NCBI GenBank assembly: GCA_028287805.1
Contig: JAQBOY010000410.1
Span: 1-36,968 of the forward strand
Direction: 5' to 3'
DNA: 36,968 nucleotides
DNA from: Mucilaginibacter sp.
GTDB taxonomy: Bacteria; Bacteroidota; Bacteroidia; Sphingobacteriales; Sphingobacteriaceae
Positions 16,536 to 24,806 of the stretch are shown here, one piece after another. Position 1 is the stretch's first letter, and each line of letters begins with the position of its first letter. A model generated the notes under the pieces. The model saw only the letters and a list, made by a program, of their open reading frames with translations. It was not told the origin of the DNA and ran no database searches. Both the position numbers and the translations under genes were made by a program.

Positions 16536-17516
16536 ATGAGCAATACAAGAGGACCCATATCACAATTTATTGAAAGAAACTATCTGCATTTTAATGCAGC
16601 GGCATTGGTTGACGCGGCAAAGGGTTATGAAACACACCTGGCCGAAGGCGGGAAAATGATGGTGACTGTGGCCGGAGCCATGAGCACAGCCGAAATGGGC
16701 ATTTCACTGGCCGAAATGATAAGGCAGGATAAAATTGCTATTATCTCCTGTACCGGCGCTAACCTGGAAGAGGACATTATGAATTTGGTAGCGCATTCTT
16801 TTTATAAGCGTGTACCTAATTACCGCGACTTGAGTCCGCAGGATGAATGGGATCTGCTGGAAAATCATTACAACCGGGTAACAGATACCTGTATACCCGA
16901 AGAAGAGGCTTTCAGGCGCTTGCAAAAGCATATCTACAAAATATGGAAGGATGCCGATAATAATGGCGAGCGATTTTTCCCGCATGAGTACATGTACAAG
17001 ATATTGTTAAGCGGCGAATTGGAGCAATATTATGAAATTGATCCTAAAAACTCATGGATGCTGGCAGCGGCTGAAAAAAATTTACCGATAGTAGTACCCG
17101 GATGGGAAGACTCCACCATGGGTAATATATTTGCATCTTATATTATTAAAGGTGAAATTAAGGCCAGCACTATGAAGAGCGGAATTGAATACATGGCATG
17201 GCTGGCTGATTGGTATATAAAAAACTCTTCAGGAAAAGGAATAGGGTTTTTTCAGATCGGCGGTGGTATAGCGGGCGATTTTCCGATATGTGTTGTACCG
17301 ATGCTTTATCAGGATATGGAAATGCCGGAGATACCTTTTTGGAGTTATTTTTGCCAGATATCCGATTCCACAACCTCTTATGGGTCTTACTCAGGCGCGG
17401 TGCCTAATGAAAAAATAACCTGGGGAAAACTTGATATTCACACACCAAAATTTATTGTAGAGTCTGATGCGACCATTGTAGCTCCGCTGATATTTGCATG
17501 GATACTGGGGCAATAA
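16536..17516 (+). CDS. deoxyhypusine synthase family enzyme (bacterial homologue)
   Basis: I chose ATG 16536 (326 residues) over the track's TTG 16509 because the TTG sits within the promoter and MSNTRGPISQFI is a natural start. The protein is homologous to deoxyhypusine synthase throughout: GGKMMVTVAGAMST, SCTGANLEEDI, VVPGWEDSTMGN, FFQIGGGIAGDFP and the C-terminal ITWGKL, whose Lys (residue 298) aligns with the human enzyme-intermediate Lys329. Several residues that hold spermidine in the human enzyme look changed. Bacteria have no eIF5A, so the real reaction is probably another aminobutyl transfer from a polyamine, such as homospermidine formation. It is monocistronic. Confidence 0.9.
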   Translation: MSNTRGPISQFIERNYLHFNAAALVDAAKGYETHLAEGGKMMVTVAGAMSTAEMGISLAEMIRQDKIAIISCTGANLEEDIMNLVAHSFYKRVPNYRDLSPQDEWDLLENHYNRVTDTCIPEEEAFRRLQKHIYKIWKDADNNGERFFPHEYMYKILLSGELEQYYEIDPKNSWMLAAAEKNLPIVVPGWEDSTMGNIFASYIIKGEIKASTMKSGIEYMAWLADWYIKNSSGKGIGFFQIGGGIAGDFPICVVPMLYQDMEMPEIPFWSYFCQISDSTTSYGSYSGAVPNEKITWGKLDIHTPKFIVESDATIVAPLIFAWILGQ

Positions 17517-17587
17517 TAAAAACATTTAAATCTTTAATGGTGAATTAGTGGAGTATAAAAAGAAATTAAATATTTGATTTTCTGCAA

Positions 17588-17599
17588 CAATAGCTATTG
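17588..17599. repeat. 12-base perfect palindrome upstream of the respiratory operon
   Basis: CAATAGCTATTG is self-complementary. It lies about 140 bases upstream of the operon -7 element in the 303-base non-coding stretch 17517-17819. That stretch otherwise holds the operon promoter and three TGTCA repeats. An operator is possible but unsupported. Confidence 0.3.
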
Positions 17600-17703
17600 C
17601 GGCATGTTAATATTTAAAATTTTTTTATTGCCCCTCCCGTATGTTTTTCGATACTTTTATCCATTATTTAGAACGATTATAAATTATTTATTACTGTCAT
17701 TAA

Positions 17704-17737
17704 TTTGTCAGCGATAGTGTAATAAATTATACTTTTG
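17704..17737 (+). promoter_or_regulatory. promoter of the act-cox respiratory operon
   Basis: TTTG at 17704-17707 and TACTTTTG at 17730-17737 give a Bacteroidota-type promoter with a 22-base spacer. The -7 element is a perfect match. The leader before the actA ATG would be about 75 bases. TGTCA occurs at 17695, 17706 and 17736, the first two spaced by 11 bases, and might bind a regulator. Confidence 0.7.
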
Positions 17738-17819
17738 TCACTGAAAATTCGGATAAAGGTTACATCTTTCGTCAGTTTCAATACATTAATAAAATAACTA
17801 TTTAGCACATAAACACTTT

Positions 17820-19100
17820 ATGAGAAGTATCTCATTGATTTTTAAACAATTCTCAAGGTCGGTTTTACTGGTTGCCGGTTTTGCTGTTTGGGGATTTTCT
17901 GCTCAGGCGCAGGGAGACGCTGCAAAAGGTGAAGCCTTGTTTAAGACCAAATGTACCACATGTCATAAAATTGATGTGCGGTTAACCGGTCCGGCTTTAG
18001 GTCCAACTATTGCATCAGAAACAGATGACAAATGGTTAACTCACTGGATACAGAACAACCAGGCATTAATTGCGGCTAAAGATCCAAAGGCGCTTGCAAT
18101 TTATAACCAGTATAACCAGCAGGCCATGACGGTATTTACCGAACTTTCTGACGCTGATGCCGGTAATATTATAGCTTATGTACGGGATGATTGGAAAAAA
18201 ATGCAGTCGGCAAAACCTGCTGCAGGTGCTCCCGGAGCCGCTACTGCAGCTGCAGTAGATAACGGGCCAAGTGATTTGGTTATATATGGTTTAATAGCCG
18301 TTATAGTTATCGCCTTTATTGTTATACTGGTACTTAATAAGGTTATTGCCACTTTAGAACGTCTGTTATTAAACAAAAGAGGTTTATTACCAGAAGAACC
18401 TGAAGTTACTGAAGAGCATGAGCCTGTTGATCGTTTAGCAATTTTAAAGAAGATAGCCAAAAATAAAAAACTGGTATTCTTTATATTATTATGCGGTACT
18501 ATAGCTTTAGGAAGCTGGACTTGGGTTTCTTTATGGAACACCAATGTTCATACTGGTTACCAACCGGTTCAGCCTATTAAATTCCCTCATGATTTGCATG
18601 CCGGTGTTATGAAAATTAATTGCCAGTATTGCCACTCAGGTGCTTACAAATCAAAAAATGCGTCTATACCATCATTAAACGTGTGTATGAACTGCCACAA
18701 AGTTGTTAAAACTGAGTCGCCTGAGATACATAAAATATATGATGCGTTGGGTTACGATTCGCAAACCCAGAAATATGACAGCACTAAAGCAAAACCTATT
18801 CAATGGGTACGTATTCATAACCTGCCTGATTTTGCTTACTTCAACCACTCACAGCACGTAAAAGTTGCCGGCTTAAAATGTCAGCAATGCCACGGCCCGG
18901 TTGAAACTATGAAAGAAGTGTATCAATATTCACCGTTGACCATGAAATGGTGTATACAATGCCACAAGCGTACTGACGTAAATATGAAAGGTAACGCTTA
19001 TTATGAAAAAATGGTTGCGGTACATGAGCTGATCAAAAGGAATGGCAGGGTTACAGAGGCCATGATGGGCGGTATTGAGTGCGGCAAGTGCCATTATTAA
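17820..19100 (+). CDS. actA: alternative complex III subunit ActA, pentaheme cytochrome c with extra N-terminal monoheme domain
   Basis: ActA carries electrons within quinol:cytochrome c oxidoreductase. The 426-residue protein has a signal peptide (to about residue 31) and a class I cytochrome c-like domain with C45TTCH49. A linker rich in Ala, Gly and Pro leads to membrane helix 1 (about residues 152-175); a cytosolic loop of about 40 residues and helix 2 (about residues 217-238) follow. The periplasmic pentaheme domain has CxxCH at 268, 289, 354, 378 and 421, the last motif ending one residue before the C-terminus. That makes six heme-c sites. The family name refers to five, so the N-terminal domain is an addition to the core. 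First gene of the operon. Confidence 0.93.
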   Translation: MRSISLIFKQFSRSVLLVAGFAVWGFSAQAQGDAAKGEALFKTKCTTCHKIDVRLTGPALGPTIASETDDKWLTHWIQNNQALIAAKDPKALAIYNQYNQQAMTVFTELSDADAGNIIAYVRDDWKKMQSAKPAAGAPGAATAAAVDNGPSDLVIYGLIAVIVIAFIVILVLNKVIATLERLLLNKRGLLPEEPEVTEEHEPVDRLAILKKIAKNKKLVFFILLCGTIALGSWTWVSLWNTNVHTGYQPVQPIKFPHDLHAGVMKINCQYCHSGAYKSKNASIPSLNVCMNCHKVVKTESPEIHKIYDALGYDSQTQKYDSTKAKPIQWVRIHNLPDFAYFNHSQHVKVAGLKCQQCHGPVETMKEVYQYSPLTMKWCIQCHKRTDVNMKGNAYYEKMVAVHELIKRNGRVTEAMMGGIECGKCHY

Positions 19101-19144
19101 TTAAAACGAACTTAGCATTACAGTTTATATATTATATAGCTTAA

Positions 19145-22100
19145 ATGGATAGCAATAAAAAATACTGGAAAGGTTTAGAAGAACTAAACAAAACACCGGA
19201 ATTTGTTGAGAAAAACAAACACGAATTCGCTGAACCTATTCCTATCGAAGATGTTTTAAGCGGAAACGGTTTAATGGGGAAAACTCCCCGCCGCGACTTT
19301 TTAAAGGCAGTAGGCTTTGGCGTTGGCGCCGTTACGCTGGCTGCTTGTCAAAAAGTACCGGTACATAAATCTATACCTTATTTAATTAAGCCAGAAGAAG
19401 TAACACCGGGCGTAGCTAATTACTATTCCTCAACTTATGATGGACACGCTATTTTGGTTAAAACCCGTGAAGGCCGTCCTATTAAAATTGAAGGTAATCC
19501 TAATGATCTTTTATCTAAAGGCGGTTTAAGTGCCCAGGCACAAGCTTCAGTATTGGATTTATATGACGTTAACCGTCTGAAAAATCCAATGAAGGGTACC
19601 ACTGAATACGAGTGGAACGAAATTGACGCCTTTGTAATACGCGAACTTGCAGCTATTAAAACAAGCGGCAAACAAATACGTATTGTTTCATCAACAGTAC
19701 ACAGTCCTTCAACATTAGCTGTAATAGCTGATTTTATTGCACAGTACCCTACTACAAAACATATCAATTATGATGCGGTATCCTATACTGGTATCATACA
19801 AGCCAATCAAAATAGTTTCGGAAAAGCAATCTTGCCTCACTACCGTTTTGATAAGGCTGATGTTATCGTAAGTTTCGGTGCAGATTTTCTGGGTTCATGG
19901 ATATCTCCAACTGAATTTACTACCCAATACGTACAAAATCGTAATAACAAATCGCTGCAAAGCAAAAAAATGTCACGTCATATCCAGTTTGAAACCGGTA
20001 TGAGCCTGACAGGTACTAACGCTGATGTACGTATTCCTATCAAAGCATCTGAAGAAGGTGTTGCACTGGTGAATTTATACAATGCTATTGCAGGTACTAC
20101 TTTACCGGGTACAAAAAAATTAGCTAATAATTCAGCTAATAACGCTATCATCCTGGCTGCGAAAGAATTAGAGGCCGCTAAAGGTAAAGCGTTGGTAGTA
20201 GCAGGTTCAAATGATGTAGCTACACAAGTATTGGTTAATGCCATCAATTCATTATTAGGCAGCTATGGTACTACTATTGATATGGATAATTACTCCAATC
20301 AATATGCAGGAAACGATGCTGAATTTGTTGAATTTATAAATGAGATTAAACGCGGAGATGTTGACGCGGTATTTTTCCTGAACGCTAACCCGGCTTATGA
20401 TTACTTTAATAGTAAAGATATTACCGACGCGTTGGCTAAAGTACGGTTAAAAGTATCTTTCTCTGATCATAAGGATGAAACTACATCACTTTGTAATGTT
20501 ATAGCACCCAACCATTATTATCTGGAATCATGGGGCGATGATAATATTATAGAAGGATATTATACGGTTTTACAACCAACTATTAACCCGGTGTACAATA
20601 CCCGCCAGGCTGAACAAAGCTTGTTGGTATGGTCTGATGCTCCGGTTAAAGAATACTATACTTACGTTAGAAATAACTGGGATAAAAATCTTTTAGCTAA
20701 AGGCGGCTTATCCGGTCAAAAAGGATGGGAAACCTTATTGCAAACAGGTTTTATAAAAGTAGCTGATAAACCTGCAGGTATTTATTCATTCACACGTGAT
20801 TTGAATGCGGTTGCAGGTACTATATTGGCACAAAGCGATCAGCTGGTAGCATCCGGAGATAAAAAGATGGAACTGCAGCTTTACAAGAGCGTTGCCATGC
20901 AGGATGGTAAACGCGCCAATAATCCATGGTTACAGGAATTGCCTGATCCGGTATCAAAAGTAACCTGGGATAACTTTGCAGCATTATCACTAACAGATTT
21001 TAAAAAATTAAACCTTAATGAGGGTGATGTTATAACTATTGACGCCAATGGTTATTCTATAGCGCTACCGGTATTATTACAACCCGGCCAGGCAGAAGGT
21101 ACAATTTCTGTAGCCTTAGGTTATGGTCGTACAATGGCTGGCCCGGTAGGAGATGGCGTAGGGAAAAATGCTTTCCCTTTCCGCAAATTCCGTAATGGTA
21201 CATTACAATCTACCAATGTTGTAACTATCGGAGCAACTGAGGATAACATAATACTGGCTCAAACTCAAACACACCATTCATACGAAGGCCGTAATGTTAT
21301 TCGTGAAACGGTATTAAAGGATTATGTAAAAGATCCTTATCATGGTACCGGTCATACTACCGAGCATAAAGCTTACAAAAGCTTGTGGAATGAGTATCAG
21401 CGCCCAACCTATAACTGGGTAATGGCTATTGACTTAAATGCCTGTACCGGTTGCGGTGCCTGCGTAGTAGCCTGTAACGCTGAAAACAACGTTCCGGTTG
21501 TAGGGCGTGATGAAGTTCGTCGTCGCCGTGAAATGCACTGGATACGTATTGACCGTTACTACAGCTTTAATGAGGCTGGTACAACTGTAACCGAAGAGAA
21601 AGAAATTGGTAAACTGGATAACCTTAACAATGTGTCGGTTGTGCATCAGCCAATGCTATGTCAGCATTGTGATCACGCGCCTTGTGAAACAGTTTGCCCG
21701 GTATTAGCTACCGTTCACTCATCAGAAGGTTTAAACCACATGGCTTATAACCGCTGCGTAGGTACACGTTATTGCGCTAATAACTGCCCGTATAAAGTAC
21801 GCCGTTTTAACTGGTTTAACTACTGGAACGACTCACGTTTTGAAAACTATATTCAAAATGAGCATACGCTATTAGTATTAAATCCTGACGTAACTACACG
21901 TTTCCGTGGTGTAATGGAAAAATGCAGCATGTGTATACAACGTATCCAGGCTGGAAAGTTAAAAGCTAAAATAGAAAAACGCCCGCTTAAAGATGGTGAC
22001 GTTAAAGTTGCCTGTCAGCAAACTTGCCCTGCTAATGCTATTGTTTTTGGTAACGGAAATGATCCGGAATCAGAAGTTTCAAAAGCATTAAGAAGTGAAA

Positions 22101-22189
22101 GAACTTATTACGTGCTGGAAGAATTAGGTGTGCAGCCGGGTATTGGTTACCAGGTAAAGGTTAGAAACAGAACTGAATTAGAAGCTTAA
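19145..22189 (+). CDS. actB: alternative complex III subunit ActB, molybdopterin-oxidoreductase-like protein fused to Fe-S domain
   Basis: ActB is the large periplasmic iron-sulfur subunit that takes electrons from quinol. The 1014-residue protein has a Tat-like signal with R49-R50 in RRDFLKAVGFG and a possible lipid Cys68 (LAACQ). Residues 75-740 form a molybdopterin oxidoreductase-like fold; in studied complex III enzymes it holds no molybdenum cofactor. Residues 755-1000 form a ferredoxin-like domain with four cysteine clusters (CTGCGACVVAC, CQHCDHAPCETVC, CVGTRYCANNC, CSMCIQRIQ...CQQTC), matching the one 3Fe-4S and three 4Fe-4S clusters known for the family. It follows actA by 44 bases. 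Confidence 0.96.
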   Translation: MDSNKKYWKGLEELNKTPEFVEKNKHEFAEPIPIEDVLSGNGLMGKTPRRDFLKAVGFGVGAVTLAACQKVPVHKSIPYLIKPEEVTPGVANYYSSTYDGHAILVKTREGRPIKIEGNPNDLLSKGGLSAQAQASVLDLYDVNRLKNPMKGTTEYEWNEIDAFVIRELAAIKTSGKQIRIVSSTVHSPSTLAVIADFIAQYPTTKHINYDAVSYTGIIQANQNSFGKAILPHYRFDKADVIVSFGADFLGSWISPTEFTTQYVQNRNNKSLQSKKMSRHIQFETGMSLTGTNADVRIPIKASEEGVALVNLYNAIAGTTLPGTKKLANNSANNAIILAAKELEAAKGKALVVAGSNDVATQVLVNAINSLLGSYGTTIDMDNYSNQYAGNDAEFVEFINEIKRGDVDAVFFLNANPAYDYFNSKDITDALAKVRLKVSFSDHKDETTSLCNVIAPNHYYLESWGDDNIIEGYYTVLQPTINPVYNTRQAEQSLLVWSDAPVKEYYTYVRNNWDKNLLAKGGLSGQKGWETLLQTGFIKVADKPAGIYSFTRDLNAVAGTILAQSDQLVASGDKKMELQLYKSVAMQDGKRANNPWLQELPDPVSKVTWDNFAALSLTDFKKLNLNEGDVITIDANGYSIALPVLLQPGQAEGTISVALGYGRTMAGPVGDGVGKNAFPFRKFRNGTLQSTNVVTIGATEDNIILAQTQTHHSYEGRNVIRETVLKDYVKDPYHGTGHTTEHKAYKSLWNEYQRPTYNWVMAIDLNACTGCGACVVACNAENNVPVVGRDEVRRRREMHWIRIDRYYSFNEAGTTVTEEKEIGKLDNLNNVSVVHQPMLCQHCDHAPCETVCPVLATVHSSEGLNHMAYNRCVGTRYCANNCPYKVRRFNWFNYWNDSRFENYIQNEHTLLVLNPDVTTRFRGVMEKCSMCIQRIQAGKLKAKIEKRPLKDGDVKVACQQTCPANAIVFGNGNDPESEVSKALRSERTYYVLEELGVQPGIGYQVKVRNRTELEA

Positions 22190-22211
22190 ATTTACAACAG
22201 CGATTTAAAAT

Positions 22212-23684
22212 ATGGCATCTCATAATGAATCAATAATAAGGGAACCGTTAGTAACGGGAAAAGACATCACGTATGCTAAGGTTACGGAAGATGTACTCTC
22301 TCCTGTTGAAAATAAACCCAACAAAGCCTGGTGGATAGGCTTTACCGTAGCTTCCTTAGGCGCATGCCTTTGGGTATTTGCTGTAAGTTATACATTTTGG
22401 TATGGTATAGGATCATGGGGATTAAATAAAACAGTAGGATGGGCCTGGGATATCACAGGTTTCGTATGGTGGGTAGGTATTGGTCACGCCGGAACACTTA
22501 TTTCGGCAGTGTTATTATTGTTCCGTCAAAAATGGCGTAACTCCATTAACCGCTCGGCCGAGGCGATGACTATTTTCGCTGTAATTTGCGCCGCTACTTA
22601 TGTAGTATCTCACATGGGGCGCCCATGGATGGCTCTTTATACCTTACCATTACCCAATCAATACGGATCATTATGGGTTAACTTTAACTCGCCATTAATC
22701 TGGGACGTATTTGCGATATCTACTTATTTTTCGGTATCGTTAGTATTCTGGTATATCGGTTTATTGCCTGATATTGCTACTATTCGTGACCGTGCTTCGG
22801 GCCTTCGCCGCAGAATTTATTCTATCTGTTCATTTGGTTGGACCGGTTCTGTAAAAACATGGCAGCGTTTTGAAACCGTATCACTTATTCTGGCTGGTGT
22901 GGCTACACCGCTTGTACTATCAGTACACACTATTGTATCTATGGACTTTGCCACTTCCCTTGAACCGGGATGGCATACTACTATATTCCCGCCTTACTTT
23001 GTTGCCGGGGCCATATTCTCTGGTTTTGCTATGGTGCAAACTTTGTTATTGGTAACCCGTAAAGTATTAGGTTTAGAGAATTATATTACCATGTTCCACA
23101 TTGAATCCATGAACAAGATCATCCTTGTAACCGGATCAGTAGTAGGCGTGGCTTATTTGACAGAATTTTTTATCGCTTACTATTCAGGCGGCGAATACGA
23201 GCAGTATACTTTCTTAAACAGGTTTATTGGTCCGTACTGGTGGGCAGGTTGTATGATGTATGGCTGTAACATCCTGATGACCCAATTAATGTGGTTTAAA
23301 AGGATACGTACAAGCATCCCTATTTCATGGGCATTATCAATCGTCGTAAACATCGGTATGTGGTTTGAACGTTTTGTGATTATCGTTACTTCACTTCACC
23401 GCGATTTTATTCCTTCAAGCTGGGCCATGTTTTATCCAACGTGGGTTGATGTGAGCGTGTTCATCGGTTCAATTGGGTTATTCTTTACTTTGTTCCTGTT
23501 GTTTTTACGTGTACTGCCTTCAATAGCAATGGCCGAAGTGAAATTATTATTGAAGAGCTCAAGTGAGCAGGCTAAGAAGAAATTAATTGATGAGGGACAT
23601 CTTGATAAATCGCAGGTTGAGTATTATAAAGAGTCATTAATTAATTATGACAGTGTGAAAATATCTGACTACGAAAAAGTATAA
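22212..23684 (+). CDS. actC: alternative complex III subunit ActC, NrfD-like quinol-binding membrane protein
   Basis: The 490-residue polytopic inner-membrane protein belongs to the NrfD/PsrC family, with about ten membrane helices. Motifs include WWVGIGHAGTLISAVLLL, SHMGRPWMALYTLPLPNQ and FFIAYYSGGEYEQY. In solved alternative complex III structures ActC holds the quinol site next to ActB and is a candidate proton path. ActF, three genes on, is its paralogue. The N-terminal roughly 40 residues are cytosolic (IREPLVTGKDITYAKV), as typical for ActC. Starts 22 bases after actB; no Shine-Dalgarno is visible. Confidence 0.95.
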   Translation: MASHNESIIREPLVTGKDITYAKVTEDVLSPVENKPNKAWWIGFTVASLGACLWVFAVSYTFWYGIGSWGLNKTVGWAWDITGFVWWVGIGHAGTLISAVLLLFRQKWRNSINRSAEAMTIFAVICAATYVVSHMGRPWMALYTLPLPNQYGSLWVNFNSPLIWDVFAISTYFSVSLVFWYIGLLPDIATIRDRASGLRRRIYSICSFGWTGSVKTWQRFETVSLILAGVATPLVLSVHTIVSMDFATSLEPGWHTTIFPPYFVAGAIFSGFAMVQTLLLVTRKVLGLENYITMFHIESMNKIILVTGSVVGVAYLTEFFIAYYSGGEYEQYTFLNRFIGPYWWAGCMMYGCNILMTQLMWFKRIRTSIPISWALSIVVNIGMWFERFVIIVTSLHRDFIPSSWAMFYPTWVDVSVFIGSIGLFFTLFLLFLRVLPSIAMAEVKLLLKSSSEQAKKKLIDEGHLDKSQVEYYKESLINYDSVKISDYEKV

Positions 23685-23689
23685 CTAAA

Positions 23690-24226
23690 ATGAGCAGCAC
23701 CAAATATATTTTAGGCCTTTTTGACGATCCCGATGATATGATGCACGGGATTGACAAACTACAGAAAAATAGTATTCCTATTTATGATGTATATACGCCA
23801 ATGCCTATACACGGTATTGAAGCAAAATTGGGTATTAAAGATTCCCGCTTAGGTTATGCAGCTTTTATGTTTGGCTGTTTAGGCGGTACGGTAATATTTA
23901 GTATGGTTTATTACTTCCTGGTACATGACTGGCCTATAAACATTGGCGGTAAACCAAATTTTGCCATACCGGATTTTATCCCTCCAACCTTTGAGTGGAC
24001 AGTGTTGTTTGCTGCATTTGGTATGTCATTTACCTTTTTCTATGCAACGCACCTGTTTCCAGGACGTGCACCACGGGTAATGGATCTTAGAGCTACAAAC
24101 GATCGTTTTGTAATAGCTATTGATGCTAAAGGAAATGTACCTCATGAGGATATCACTAATTTGTTAAAAGAAGCAGGAGCAGTAGAAGTTAAGCATAACG
24201 ATAGAAAATATGTTAGCTATGAATAA
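23690..24226 (+). CDS. actD: alternative complex III subunit ActD (DUF3341)
   Basis: The 178-residue DUF3341 protein has an N-terminal cytosolic alpha/beta domain (KYILGLFDDPDDMMHGIDKL, VYTPMPIHGIEAKLG) and two membrane helices (about residues 58-80 and 103-125, with FFYATHLFPG after the second). A short cytosolic C-terminal domain follows (FVIAIDAKGN). This matches ActD, which packs against ActC and ActF in the membrane part. It starts 5 bases after the actC stop and its stop overlaps the actE start, so translation is probably coupled. Confidence 0.95.
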   Translation: MSSTKYILGLFDDPDDMMHGIDKLQKNSIPIYDVYTPMPIHGIEAKLGIKDSRLGYAAFMFGCLGGTVIFSMVYYFLVHDWPINIGGKPNFAIPDFIPPTFEWTVLFAAFGMSFTFFYATHLFPGRAPRVMDLRATNDRFVIAIDAKGNVPHEDITNLLKEAGAVEVKHNDRKYVSYE

Positions 24227-24794
24227 ATTTAGAATATTGGGTTTAGCGGTAATTACTATTGCTGCATCGATAGTTGTTACGTCGTGCAAAGATAAAAGGA
24301 GCACCGGATGGGAGTACGCCCCCAATATGTATGAACATATCGCTTATGACCCGGATCAGAAAAATCCGAATTTTAAGGACGGAAAAACAGCACAGGTACC
24401 ACCAGCAGGTACTGTACCGGTGGGTTTTGTTAAGTTTGATTATCCAAATACAAAGGATGGTTACGAGCAGTCAGGTTTGGAAGCAAAAAATCCATTAGCG
24501 GCATCTGAGCAGAACCTTGCTGACGGACAAGTATTATTTGAACATTTTTGCTCTCCATGCCATGGCACAAGCGGCCAGGGTGATGGTTTAGTGGTTCAGC
24601 ATGGTTTCCCGCCACCACCGTCTTATTCAAAAGGACAATCATCACGCGGTGGCGCTATGAAAGATCTGACTGACGGTAAAATTTATCATACCATTACTTA
24701 TGGTGTAAATGCTATGGGATCATATGCTTCGCAATTAGCACCTGAAGAACGGTGGAAAGTAATTATGTATGTTCACCATTTACAAACTTTATAA
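24219..24794 (+). CDS. actE: alternative complex III subunit ActE, monoheme cytochrome c lipoprotein
   Basis: ActE is the monoheme c-type cytochrome of the complex and probably the exit point for electrons. I chose ATG 24219 (191 residues) over the track's 24210 because MNKFRILGLAVITIAAS is a clean lipoprotein signal with lipobox VVTSC, and because it gives an ATGAATAA overlap of 8 bases with actD. Both starts are possible. The single heme motif is CSPCH (residues 111-115), preceded by a conserved N-terminal extension (YAPNMYEHIAYDPD) that wraps the complex in known structures. A distal Met is available in the GVNAMGSYASQL segment. Confidence 0.93.
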   Translation: MNKFRILGLAVITIAASIVVTSCKDKRSTGWEYAPNMYEHIAYDPDQKNPNFKDGKTAQVPPAGTVPVGFVKFDYPNTKDGYEQSGLEAKNPLAASEQNLADGQVLFEHFCSPCHGTSGQGDGLVVQHGFPPPPSYSKGQSSRGGAMKDLTDGKIYHTITYGVNAMGSYASQLAPEERWKVIMYVHHLQTL

Positions 24795-24806
24795 GAATTA
24801 GATTTA

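Noticed and set aside
18176-18544. Minus-strand ORF of 122 residues inside actA
   Set aside because: Shadow of the strongly supported actA frame; composition is unlike a real protein and there is no start context.
19145-22189. ActB as an active molybdenum enzyme
   Set aside because: Its place in the act operon and its fusion to the Fe-S domain match complex III ActB, which carries no molybdopterin; no own molybdenum cofactor genes are present.
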